Shown: positions 25,456 through 33,397 of the stretch, one piece after another
Numbering within the stretch: the stretch's first letter is position 1
Layout: each line of letters begins with the position of its first letter
DNA from: an uncultured Robinsoniella sp.
Lineage (GTDB): Bacteria > Bacillota > Clostridia > Lachnospirales > Lachnospiraceae
NCBI GenBank assembly: GCA_900539655.1
Contig: UQCR01000005.1
Span: 1-64,000 of the forward strand
Reading direction: 5' to 3'
DNA: 64,000 nucleotides
Program-made: the position numbers and the translations under genes
The notes under the pieces: model-generated
Seen by the model: the letters and a program-made list of their open reading frames with translations, nothing else
What the model was told of the DNA's origin: nothing
Databases searched by the model: none

Positions 25456-26247
25456 TTACCCCAATGCCACATCTAAAATCATCATAATCAAAAATCCCGC
25501 CATTACACCCATTGTACCAACATTGGAATGTTCTCCCAGATGTGCCTCCGGGATCAGTTCTTCTACAACCACATAGATCATGGCTCCTGCTGCAAAGGAA
25601 AGGAGCCAGGGCATATAGGGCTCTATGTTTCTCGCTACCAGGACGGTTAGAACTCCAAAAATCGGTTCTACAATACCTGACATACTCCCATACAAAAATG
25701 ATTTCCCCGTGCTGACGCCTTCCCGCTTCAGAGGAAGTGATATTGCCGCTCCTTCGGGAAAGTTCTGAATTCCAATACCGATTGCCAATGCAAAAGCACC
25801 AGCATATAAAGCCGGATCCCCTCCATGCTGGGCTGCCAGAGCGAAAGACAGACCCACTGCCATTCCCTCGGGAATATTGTGAAGGGTTACTGCAAATACA
25901 AGCAAAGTCGTTCTTTTCCAGGATGCCGATACACCCTCCTGTTCTTTACTTCCCGGATGCAGATGGGGAAGCAGCGAATCCAGAAGCAAAAGAAACGCGC
26001 CGCCAAGTAAAAATCCTCCTGCTGCCGGAAGCCATGCAATCTGCCCCTGTGCCTGTGCCTCGTCTATTGCCGGTATCAGCAGCGACCAGACAGATGCAGC
26101 AATCATAACTCCTGCTGCAAATCCCAGAAAAATACGTTGGATTCCGTCATTTACTTTCCCCCGGAAAAAAAATACCATTGCAGCCCCAAGTGATGTCATT
26201 AAAAATGTAAAACCGGTTCCTCCTGCTGCCCAAATTACTGAATTCAT
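25456..26247 (-). CDS. ZIP-family metal transporter
   Basis: A 263-residue membrane protein with about eight helices. The metal-binding helices are evident: VTLHNIPEGMAVGLSFALA (TM4, His and Glu ligands) and IGIGIQNFPEGAAISLPL (TM5). It resembles the bacterial ZupT/GufA-type branch and should bring zinc or other divalent metals into the cytosol. The ATG at 26247 follows AGAGGTG; the longer frame has no site. It is monocistronic. A palindrome overlaps its promoter and may be a metalloregulator site. Confidence 0.92.
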   Translation of the reverse strand: MNSVIWAAGGTGFTFLMTSLGAAMVFFFRGKVNDGIQRIFLGFAAGVMIAASVWSLLIPAIDEAQAQGQIAWLPAAGGFLLGGAFLLLLDSLLPHLHPGSKEQEGVSASWKRTTLLVFAVTLHNIPEGMAVGLSFALAAQHGGDPALYAGAFALAIGIGIQNFPEGAAISLPLKREGVSTGKSFLYGSMSGIVEPIFGVLTVLVARNIEPYMPWLLSFAAGAMIYVVVEELIPEAHLGEHSNVGTMGVMAGFLIMMILDVALG

Positions 26248-26365
26248 AGAATACACCTCTTTTCTCTCTTTATAAAAATATTTATTCCATCTCTGTACAG
26301 CATGGATTATCAATTCATGCTGTATTATTATTACCCGTACTTATTCTATAAACCGGATATTCTCT

Positions 26366-26389
26366 ATTATAATACATTTTTGCAAAAAT
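26366..26389 (-). promoter_or_regulatory. ZIP gene promoter with overlapping palindrome
   Basis: On the minus strand a perfect TATAAT (26366-26371) is preceded within the spacer by the perfect 14-base palindrome ATTTTTGCAAAAAT (26376-26389). No good -35 box is seen. The palindrome could be an operator, but AT-rich palindromes occur by chance. Confidence 0.45.
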
Positions 26390-26407
26390 AGTTTCCAAAT
26401 TTTTATC

Positions 26408-26501
26408 AAAAAAGAAAAAGTACAATCTGAACTTCCTTTCCCAATTTAAAGGGTCCGAAGTATGTTTTATAATACTCCAGAGGTCATTCAGACTGTACTT
26501 T
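26408..26501 (-). terminator. Large structured terminator of the two-component/acylation operon
   Basis: On the minus strand a 15-bp outer stem (AAAGTACAGTCTGAA with TTCAGATTGTACTTT, one G-U pair) encloses about 55 bases, including an inner GGAGTAT/ATACTTC hairpin. It is followed by TTTTTCTTTTTT. It lies about 55 bases past the histidine kinase stop. The large enclosed region makes it longer than a usual intrinsic terminator. Together with the ZIP promoter it accounts for most of the 307-base gap at 26248-26554. Confidence 0.65.
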
Positions 26502-26554
26502 ATCATTCATTATCTGTTTCAGGTTTCCTTAACTGCTTCAGGCTTCCTGTTCTG

Positions 26555-28081
26555 TTACACTTCTACATTCATATCTATGCTGTTAATCCCTTTTTTGCCA
26601 TGCTTCTTCCGGTTTTCACCCGTTTCGCCTCCAGACACTTTGCCCGGAAGCTTCATCCAGAATTCCACGCCATTATCCACATTGACAGCACCGCATTCAC
26701 CATGATGCAGCCCCACAATGCTTCGGACAATATAAAGCCCAAGACCGGCATGCATGGATCTTTCTTCTTCCTGAATAGCTCCGTTGTCACCTTTCATATA
26801 AAAGCTACGCCAGATCTTATCAAGATCTTCTTCGGGAATAGGCTCTCCTTCATTGTAAACCTCGATAAAAACATCGCCTTCTTTTCTCGACAGGCTGATT
26901 TCCACAAGGCTGCCCTGCAACGTATGGTTAAATGCATTCATCACAAAGTTTCCGACTGCCTGTTCCAGAAATACGCGATTACCCATTACAAAGCATTCCG
27001 GTTCTATATGGTAATTACATTTAATCTGGCTCTGTCGGAACAGGGCATCATATTTGAGCATGAGATACTGCATCATTTCGCTTAAATTCACTTTGCCCAT
27101 CTGCATGGTATCCATATGGTGCTCTATTACAGTGAGATTCAACATATTTCCAATCATATCAGACATCTTGGATACCTCTTCCACAATTGAATTGTAATAG
27201 TATTCCCTGTCTATCTCATCGCCCATGCATTGCAGCATCTCGACCTGGCTGGAAATGACCGTAAGCGGAGTCTTTAATTCATGGGAGATATTCGCCATAA
27301 ACTCTTTACGGACTTCATCTATCTTACCCTGCTGCACATTTTCTATTTCCAGACGGTCCTTATCTCCTTCCAGCCGCTGTACATATTCCTGAATCTGGTC
27401 CGACATGGAGTTGATATTTGCCGCCAGGCTGTTAATTTCCTGAAAGGAAGTATCCGTACTCGCCTTCCTGGTGAAATCCCGCTTTGCAACCCGTTTTGCA
27501 ACCTCACCGATTTCCTCAATCGGATTTGAGATCCGGTTTGAAAGTATATACATGATAAGGCTTCCAACCAGCAACGAGATAATGATGACTACACCAAGGA
27601 AAGTCTGGGTATATTTAAAGGAACTGTATGCCGACTTAATTTCTTCCTTGATGCTCACATAATACAGGTTCCCATCCTGTTTGATAATTCCGGGAAAACG
27701 AATCAGTCCCATCACCTTTGACATATTCCTTCGAATCTTGGGCTGTTCCGTAAAATCCTCAATATGCAGATTCACATTTTTGTACACCTGCGCTTTTGGT
27801 CCAGACTTTCTTGTTGTATAAATAGGTTCAAAATTAGCATCTGCAATAACAAAGGAAAAGTTCTCATTCTCATAACTTTTAAATAGATTCTTATCATCAC
27901 TGTCTATCTTCTTTAAATCCACCGATTTTATTTCTTCAAATACTTCTTCCATCATTTTGCTCTTCTGTCCGACATAGTAATCTGTTGCAAAAAGACTGAA
28001 TACAAGACTGCTTCCGCCAACAACTATCAGGAGGAATGCCCATTGCATCATGATCATATTTCCTTTTATTTTTTTAATCAT
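26555..28081 (-). CDS. Sensor histidine kinase
   Basis: A 508-residue membrane kinase. The first helix is at about residues 10-30, an extracytoplasmic sensor region spans 31-165, and a second helix lies at about 166-186 (VIIISLLVGSLIMYIL). A HAMP domain follows (SNRISNPIEEIGEVAKRVAKRDF), then the phospho-acceptor H-box MANISHELKTPLTVISSQ (His at about 272). The ATPase domain has VGNFVMNAFNHT (N box) and HAGLGLYIVRSIV (G box). The C-terminus has an extra 25-residue basic tail. It overlaps the response regulator gene by 8 bases. It sits at the end of the acyl-ligase/MBOAT gene row, so it may sense the surface polymer or the imported acid; that is inference. Confidence 0.93.
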   Translation of the reverse strand: MIKKIKGNMIMMQWAFLLIVVGGSSLVFSLFATDYYVGQKSKMMEEVFEEIKSVDLKKIDSDDKNLFKSYENENFSFVIADANFEPIYTTRKSGPKAQVYKNVNLHIEDFTEQPKIRRNMSKVMGLIRFPGIIKQDGNLYYVSIKEEIKSAYSSFKYTQTFLGVVIIISLLVGSLIMYILSNRISNPIEEIGEVAKRVAKRDFTRKASTDTSFQEINSLAANINSMSDQIQEYVQRLEGDKDRLEIENVQQGKIDEVRKEFMANISHELKTPLTVISSQVEMLQCMGDEIDREYYYNSIVEEVSKMSDMIGNMLNLTVIEHHMDTMQMGKVNLSEMMQYLMLKYDALFRQSQIKCNYHIEPECFVMGNRVFLEQAVGNFVMNAFNHTLQGSLVEISLSRKEGDVFIEVYNEGEPIPEEDLDKIWRSFYMKGDNGAIQEEERSMHAGLGLYIVRSIVGLHHGECGAVNVDNGVEFWMKLPGKVSGGETGENRKKHGKKGINSIDMNVEV

Positions 28082-28757
28082 GTTCTCCTACCCCAAAGAG
28101 ATACCCCACGCCGTAGACAGATTTAATATATGGACATTGATCTGTCATTTTTTTCCGAAGCTGCTTCACGATGGTGTCAACCGTCCTGGTATCTCCGTTA
28201 TAATCATATCCCCAGACGGAATTTAGAATCGCTTCCCTGGAGAGTACAACGTTTTCATTTTCCAGGAAATACACCAAAAGTTCAAATTCCTTTGGCGTAG
28301 TTTCCATAAATTCATCTTTTAAGTAAACTTTCTGGCTTGCAATCTCAATCTTAAGCTCTCCGGCAAATAAAACATCCTTAAGTTTCCCCGCACGCTTTAG
28401 AACCGCTTCAACATGAGCTTTTATAATTGCAAGTGTATAGGGCTTGGTTATATAATCATCCGCCCCTTTATTAAAACCATTTAACTGGTCTGTAATCGCA
28501 TTTTTAGCAGTGAGCAGAATTACAGGTACTTCTGATTTCCGGCGAATTTCACCCAGTACCTCAAATCCATTCAGATGCGGCAGCATAATATCCAGCAGCA
28601 CCAGATCTAATTTATGCATGTTCTGATAAAAGAGTTCTACGGCCTGCTGACCGTCATAGGCAACAATTACCTCATATCCATTGATTTTCAAAAAATCTGA
28701 CAACGTCCTGGCCAGTTTTAATTCATCCTCAACAACTAAAATACGGTTTTTCCTCAT
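28074..28757 (-). CDS. OmpR/PhoB-family response regulator
   Basis: A 227-residue regulator. The receiver domain (residues 5-118) has the acidic pair in VVEDE, the phospho-acceptor Asp in LDLVLLDIMLP (about residue 55), the conserved Thr/Lys in VILLTAK and TKPY. A winged-helix output domain (about 130-222) follows, with ETTPKEFELLVYFLEN and the recognition region GDTRTVDTIVKQLRKK. It is co-translated with the kinase. It starts 12 bases after the DltD-like gene and looks like part of the same transcript. Targets are unknown. Confidence 0.95.
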   Translation of the reverse strand: MRKNRILVVEDELKLARTLSDFLKINGYEVIVAYDGQQAVELFYQNMHKLDLVLLDIMLPHLNGFEVLGEIRRKSEVPVILLTAKNAITDQLNGFNKGADDYITKPYTLAIIKAHVEAVLKRAGKLKDVLFAGELKIEIASQKVYLKDEFMETTPKEFELLVYFLENENVVLSREAILNSVWGYDYNGDTRTVDTIVKQLRKKMTDQCPYIKSVYGVGYLFGVGEHD

Positions 28758-28769
28758 TTCACACTACTC

Positions 28770-29915
28770 CTAACGAATTCTGCTGGCATCGTCAAATCCA
28801 CCTAATTTCACGGTGCCTGTCTCTTCATATTCTTTCTTCAATTTGTAATATTCATTCTTACGCTTTTCAATATGTTCATACGCATTTCGTTTTGTAACGT
28901 AAGTGCCAAATCCTTCATAGGAACGTGTGCCTTTTATTGTATCAACCATTAATTCATAAACTTCATAGAAGAAATGGCCTTCATTATAAAAATTATAGGG
29001 ATTCAGATCTATTTCGTTATAACCGCTGAAATCCCAGACATCTGTAACTGATATCATGTCATATAAGAACTGCCAGTAGTCTTCACTCTCATGTTCACTC
29101 ATCTCACCGATAAAAGATGGGGCTATAATCACCATCAGTTCCACATTATTATCATCGCACACCTTTTTTAACATTTTGAAAGCGTTTAGGTTCTCTTCAT
29201 AATAAGGCCTTTCACTAGGTTTTGTAAAGAGTGTTTTTAAATGTTTATCGATTTTATTTGTAACATACTTCTCTGTGAACTTTTTTGGATCCTCATCCCT
29301 TCGTAAATAATACTTTTCCAGATTCCTCGCACCATCTCCGATCTCCGGATAAAAAGTCTGTTTTTCCGGGTTTGTCCATTTCTCTTTCAGCTCACCCAGG
29401 CTTACCGTTACATCTTTTAACAGAAAATCAATAAATTCCATCGCCTGGGATTTTCCAGAAATCAATGCCGGTACCTTATACAGATCCCCCACGTGTTCTG
29501 CGTCATATCTGCGGACTTCCCCGCCGCTGATATTCAGCACAATCTTTTTTACATTTGTATTTTCCACCAGATATTTTGTATTCATATAATATTCATAAAA
29601 GTTGCCAACCGTGGAAAACATATTGTAATAACGATATCCGTCTATCTCACTCATTTTGTCCGCAAGGTATGTTCCCGCCTTGGAACCGCCTATGATATAA
29701 GCATCGTATTCGTCCTGATAATTCTTTACATGTTCTGCTTTAAAGAACCTGCTGTAATTATTGTCATTTACTTCTATTGTGCCAAGGGTGTCATAATCTC
29801 CTCCCCGAAACGTAAAGTATCCAAAAGGATCCACAAAATAATTCATCCCGCAGATAAATCCAAATACTGCCAATACAAATACCAGGAATCCGACTGCCCA
29901 TTTTTTATACTTCAT
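28770..29915 (-). CDS. DltD/SGNH-like membrane-anchored protein paired with MBOAT
   Basis: A 381-residue protein. One N-terminal transmembrane helix (residues 8-26, WAVGFLVFVLAVFGFICG) is followed by an extracytoplasmic domain. The segment DAYIIGGSKAG (Ser at residue 78) lies where SGNH/DltD-type proteins place the nucleophile. Later LMVIIAPSF and the C-terminal YNFYNEGHFF (His at residue 314) resemble the last catalytic block, but the expected Asp of DxxH is Asn311. Proteins of this kind accompany MBOAT acyltransferases (DltB/DltD, AlgI/AlgJ) and complete acyl transfer to the extracellular polymer. It starts 11 bases after the MBOAT stop. Family membership is inferred from topology, blocks and pairing. 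Confidence 0.72.
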   Translation of the reverse strand: MKYKKWAVGFLVFVLAVFGFICGMNYFVDPFGYFTFRGGDYDTLGTIEVNDNNYSRFFKAEHVKNYQDEYDAYIIGGSKAGTYLADKMSEIDGYRYYNMFSTVGNFYEYYMNTKYLVENTNVKKIVLNISGGEVRRYDAEHVGDLYKVPALISGKSQAMEFIDFLLKDVTVSLGELKEKWTNPEKQTFYPEIGDGARNLEKYYLRRDEDPKKFTEKYVTNKIDKHLKTLFTKPSERPYYEENLNAFKMLKKVCDDNNVELMVIIAPSFIGEMSEHESEDYWQFLYDMISVTDVWDFSGYNEIDLNPYNFYNEGHFFYEVYELMVDTIKGTRSYEGFGTYVTKRNAYEHIEKRKNEYYKLKKEYEETGTVKLGGFDDASRIR

Positions 29916-29926
29916 TCGCTGTCCTC

Positions 29927-31360
29927 CTAAAACTGAAAGTACAGGAACTGTACTACCTGATTCATTTTACAGATACAAATCGCAAGCAGCGTCCCTGCAT
30001 ATAAGAAATGCAAAGCATTCGGCTTAAATCTCTCCGCCATTGTTTTGGTGGTTGGCGCAAACCAGCAGATCAGAAGCCCGATTACCGTAATCAGCCCCAC
30101 AGTCTGACGATCCGCCACAAAATGGGAAACCTGCTGCCATACCTGAGCTGCTCCCATATCTATCAGTGCTTTAAAGTCAAACATCCCTTTATAAACCACC
30201 CAGGTATCGTGCATATCGGATGCCACGAAGATAACCCTGGTCAGCACAATAAAGAAAAAAGTAATGATAACGCCCACCAGATATGGCGGTTCTTTTTTGT
30301 GATAGCTCTGATATGCGCCGATACAAACCAGGACGCCATTCATGAGTCCCCAGATTATAAAGTTCCATCCTGCTCCATGCCAGATACCCGATACTAAAAA
30401 GGTTACCATCGTGGCTATGTAATAGTTCCTCCATTTCACACCTTTTTTGAATACATTTTTAAACACGTATCCTCCGAGGAATCTTGACAGCGTCATATGC
30501 TGTCTCTGCCAATATACCTTGAAATTGCTGGCACGAAACGGAGCATTAAAGTTCTCCGGCAGCTTTATATTGAAAAACAGTCCCAGTCCGATTGCCATAT
30601 CCGTATAGCCGGACAGGTCAAAATAATAGGATACGGAATATTCTATGGTATAAAACCAGGATTCCCACATGGTTGCGGTATCTTTGATAGAGCTGTAGAA
30701 ATCAGCCGCACTGTTGTTCAGCGGATCTGCCAGCAGCATTTTCTTGCCGCAGCCTATAGCGAATATAAAAACTCCCAGCGCAATATTGCGATAGTTCAGT
30801 TTCATATTCTCATTATTTTCAAACTGCGGTGTAATCTCTTTGTGGTGTACAATCGGTCCAACAATCAATTGAGGGAAAAATGTTATAAATAACAGATATT
30901 CCAAAACACCGTACTCTTTCGTCTCCCCCCGATAGGAATCAACCAGAAATGCAATTAACTGGAAGGTGAAAAAGGAAATACCAATCGGCAGCGCTATTCG
31001 TTTCAGTAAAAAGTCTGTGCCCGCTATCTGATTGACATTTTCGATAAAGAAATCATAATATTTGTAATAGCCAAGTAACGCAACATTTCCCAGTACGCCT
31101 ATGAGCATAAGTATCTTACGCTCTAACCTGTATTTGTCATTTTGCATCCTGCACAGGGTCGTTCCAACAATATAGTTAGCAAAGACACTTCCCAAAAAGA
31201 ACGGAAAGAAATCCGGACTCCCCTGTGCATAAAAATACATGGATGCAAGAACCATCCATACCTTTGACAGGTAATAGTAATGGAAGCGATTCAGTATGCC
31301 ATACACAATCGCCACTACCGGCAGGAATACCAGTATAAATTGATAAGATGAAAAAATCAT
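29927..31360 (-). CDS. MBOAT-family membrane O-acyltransferase (AlgI/DltB type)
   Basis: A 477-residue polytopic membrane protein, about eleven helices. The invariant MBOAT histidine lies in VSGIWHGAGWNFIIWGLMNG (given here as two joined motifs, about residue 328). Other family marks are the early IGISFFTFQLIAFLVDSYRG and FPQLIVGPI, and WQRQHMTLSRFLGGYVF. Such proteins carry acyl groups across the membrane to modify alginate, teichoic acid or other surface glycans. The ATG at 31360 has GGAGGAAT upstream. It is followed at once by a DltD-like partner. An AMP-forming acyl ligase in the same row is a likely acyl donor source. Confidence 0.93.
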   Translation of the reverse strand: MIFSSYQFILVFLPVVAIVYGILNRFHYYYLSKVWMVLASMYFYAQGSPDFFPFFLGSVFANYIVGTTLCRMQNDKYRLERKILMLIGVLGNVALLGYYKYYDFFIENVNQIAGTDFLLKRIALPIGISFFTFQLIAFLVDSYRGETKEYGVLEYLLFITFFPQLIVGPIVHHKEITPQFENNENMKLNYRNIALGVFIFAIGCGKKMLLADPLNNSAADFYSSIKDTATMWESWFYTIEYSVSYYFDLSGYTDMAIGLGLFFNIKLPENFNAPFRASNFKVYWQRQHMTLSRFLGGYVFKNVFKKGVKWRNYYIATMVTFLVSGIWHGAGWNFIIWGLMNGVLVCIGAYQSYHKKEPPYLVGVIITFFFIVLTRVIFVASDMHDTWVVYKGMFDFKALIDMGAAQVWQQVSHFVADRQTVGLITVIGLLICWFAPTTKTMAERFKPNALHFLYAGTLLAICICKMNQVVQFLYFQF

Positions 31361-31396
31361 ATAATTCCTCCAGCGCCGCATATGCTGCGGCTTATT

Positions 31397-32182
31397 TTAC
31401 TCCCATTTTTTCCATTGATTCGTTCGGTTCTCCAGAAACCGGAATAATACTTCTTCCATAAGCATCATAATAATGCCAAGGCTGATAATCGTAATGATGG
31501 TAACGGACGTATTTGCCGTATTTCTTCCCACGCTTAACACGTAGCCGAGTCCTTTTGGCACGCCAACCATTTCAGCTGCAATAACTACCCTCCAGGCAAA
31601 ACCCAGACCCAGCTTAAATCCTGAGACAATATAGGGGATAATGCTTGGTATGATACAGTATTTTACGATCTGCCAGGTATTTGCCTCCATAATACTGAGT
31701 ACGTCATAGAGCTTCTTGTCTACATTCAGAACTCCCTGAAGGGAATTTACAATAATCGGAGACAATGACCCCATTACGATTATAAAGATCGCTGCATTAT
31801 TCCCAAGGCCGAACCAGAGAATTGCAAGCGGTACCCATGCAACGCCTGGTATGGGCGAAAAAAAACGAACCAGCGGGTAAATAAAATTACGGACATTTTC
31901 GCTGATGCCCATGATGATTCCAAGGGGCAGTCCGATTGCAACTGCAATTCCGAATCCAATCAGGACGCGCTGCATACTGACCCAGATATTACTGAGCAGA
32001 TATCCGCTTTTGATCATATCCACAAATTCTGCCGCCACCACATTTGGCATGGGCAGCAGCAGCTTTGCAGTATCCGGATCCAATTTCCCAAACAGCCCCG
32101 TTTTAGAAGCAATGCTCCATAAGATAATTACGACAATAATGGTTATACAACCCTGTAAAAACGGTTTTGCTCTATATTTCAT
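31397..32182 (-). CDS. ABC transporter permease (NitT/TauT, SsuC type)
   Basis: A 261-residue membrane protein with about six helices and the BPD_transp_1 pattern. The segment VRFFSPIPGVAWVPLAILWFG is characteristic of the nitrate/sulfonate/taurine importer family. It forms a complete importer with the binding protein upstream (18 bases away) and the ATPase at 35010. The spacing from a recognisable AGAGG site to the ATG is long (about 14 bases), so translation may be weak or coupled. Substrates of this family are small organic anions. Confidence 0.92.
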   Translation of the reverse strand: MKYRAKPFLQGCITIIVVIILWSIASKTGLFGKLDPDTAKLLLPMPNVVAAEFVDMIKSGYLLSNIWVSMQRVLIGFGIAVAIGLPLGIIMGISENVRNFIYPLVRFFSPIPGVAWVPLAILWFGLGNNAAIFIIVMGSLSPIIVNSLQGVLNVDKKLYDVLSIMEANTWQIVKYCIIPSIIPYIVSGFKLGLGFAWRVVIAAEMVGVPKGLGYVLSVGRNTANTSVTIITIISLGIIMMLMEEVLFRFLENRTNQWKKWE

Positions 32183-32200
32183 AAGAATTTAAAAACCTCT

Positions 32201-33397
32201 CTATTTTTTCTCGTAAAAAATTTCTGATTTATCCGGTACCTTGTCAATATAGCCCAGATCGGCTGCCCACTGCAAAGTCTCAAGCGTTCCCGCCTCATCG
32301 ATATCAAATGTATAATCAATTCGTTCTCTGGCACTCTTGATCGTGGATTCATCCATATCCAGAACCTTACCCAGTACTGCATTTGCACCGGGATCCGTGT
32401 TGATATAATCTACAGTCTTCTTATAAATTTCCAGGAACTTGTCCAGATCTTCCGGACGGTTATCAATAAAGTCCTGATTTGCCGCCACTACATTAACCGG
32501 ATAAAATGCATTGCTTCCGGTCTCTTCCTTAATTTCCTTTGAGGAATCATAGAGAACTACAATATCTTCATAATCTTCTTCGGCCTGTGCCGCAAATGGT
32601 TCCCAGGTAATCATTGCATCCACTTCCTTTGTCACCATCAAAACGGTAGCCATATCAGCAGGCTTCATCCCCGGTATCAGGGTAACATCCATATCAGGAT
32701 CCAGACCTGCATCCCCCAGTATTTTACTTCTTAGCAGCGCATCTGTCACAGTAGCAATATTCGGCTCTGCGATAGTCTTCCCTTTTAAATCCTCTACAGA
32801 GGTAATTCCCGTATCATTCCTGGTCATCAGTACATGTCCGCCTCCATTGGCTGATGCAACGACTTTCATGTCTATTCCTTTTGATATCCAGGTAGCAACC
32901 GGTATTACGCCAGACAGCGCCACATCCAGCTCCCCTGCTGCAAAGGCTTCCATCAGAGCAGAACCGTCTGCAAACTGAGTTACTTCAATCGAAATATTAC
33001 TTTCTTCAAATAATCCGTTTTCCTGGGCAACAAAAGGGGTTGCCGTCCCCAGTGCCAGTATGGAGCCAACCCGTATTACGTTATCACCGTCAGCTGTCTC
33101 ACTGTTTTCACTGCCTGCAGCTTCACTATTATCTCCCCCCGCTGCTTCACTGCTGTCTCCCCCTGCTGCTTCACTGCTGACTCCCCCCGCTGCTTCGCTG
33201 CCGTCTCCGGTTCCTTCCGTACTGTCTGCCGTCTCCTGTGCAGCGCCACCGGATTCATCCCCTGCCGCGGTATCAGCCGCTGTCCCTGCTGATGTTTCTG
33301 CTGATCCTGCTGATGTAGCTGTCTCCCCTGCTCCGCATCCGCATACTAAAATGGCTGCCGCCGCCGCCAGACCTACTATTTTTTTCCACTTTGTCAT
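32201..33397 (-). CDS. Substrate-binding lipoprotein (NitT/TauT/SsuA type)
   Basis: A 398-residue protein. The lipobox ILVCGC ends at Cys21. Residues 25-105 are a repetitive Ser/Glu/Ala/Gly linker made of SSEAAGGD-like units, mirrored as 27-base DNA repeats at about 33100-33200. The binding domain begins at NVIRVGSILALGTATPFVAQ. It has the NMT1/SsuA pattern: NGLFEESNISIEVTQF, GELDVALSG, and GITSVEDLKGKTIAEP. Its ATG overlaps the stop of the acyl-CoA ligase by 4 bases, a tight coupling that suggests the imported ligand is the ligase substrate, that is, a small carboxylic acid. Confidence 0.9.
   Translation of the reverse strand: MTKWKKIVGLAAAAAILVCGCGAGETATSAGSAETSAGTAADTAAGDESGGAAQETADSTEGTGDGSEAAGGVSSEAAGGDSSEAAGGDNSEAAGSENSETADGDNVIRVGSILALGTATPFVAQENGLFEESNISIEVTQFADGSALMEAFAAGELDVALSGVIPVATWISKGIDMKVVASANGGGHVLMTRNDTGITSVEDLKGKTIAEPNIATVTDALLRSKILGDAGLDPDMDVTLIPGMKPADMATVLMVTKEVDAMITWEPFAAQAEEDYEDIVVLYDSSKEIKEETGSNAFYPVNVVAANQDFIDNRPEDLDKFLEIYKKTVDYINTDPGANAVLGKVLDMDESTIKSARERIDYTFDIDEAGTLETLQWAADLGYIDKVPDKSEIFYEKK

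Noticed and set aside
33085..33260. Possible repeat element in GCTGCTTCACTGCTG-type repeats
   Set aside because: It encodes the low-complexity Ser/Glu/Ala linker of a lipoprotein, as does the GCTTCTG-rich stretch at 60660-60800; no element ends are seen.
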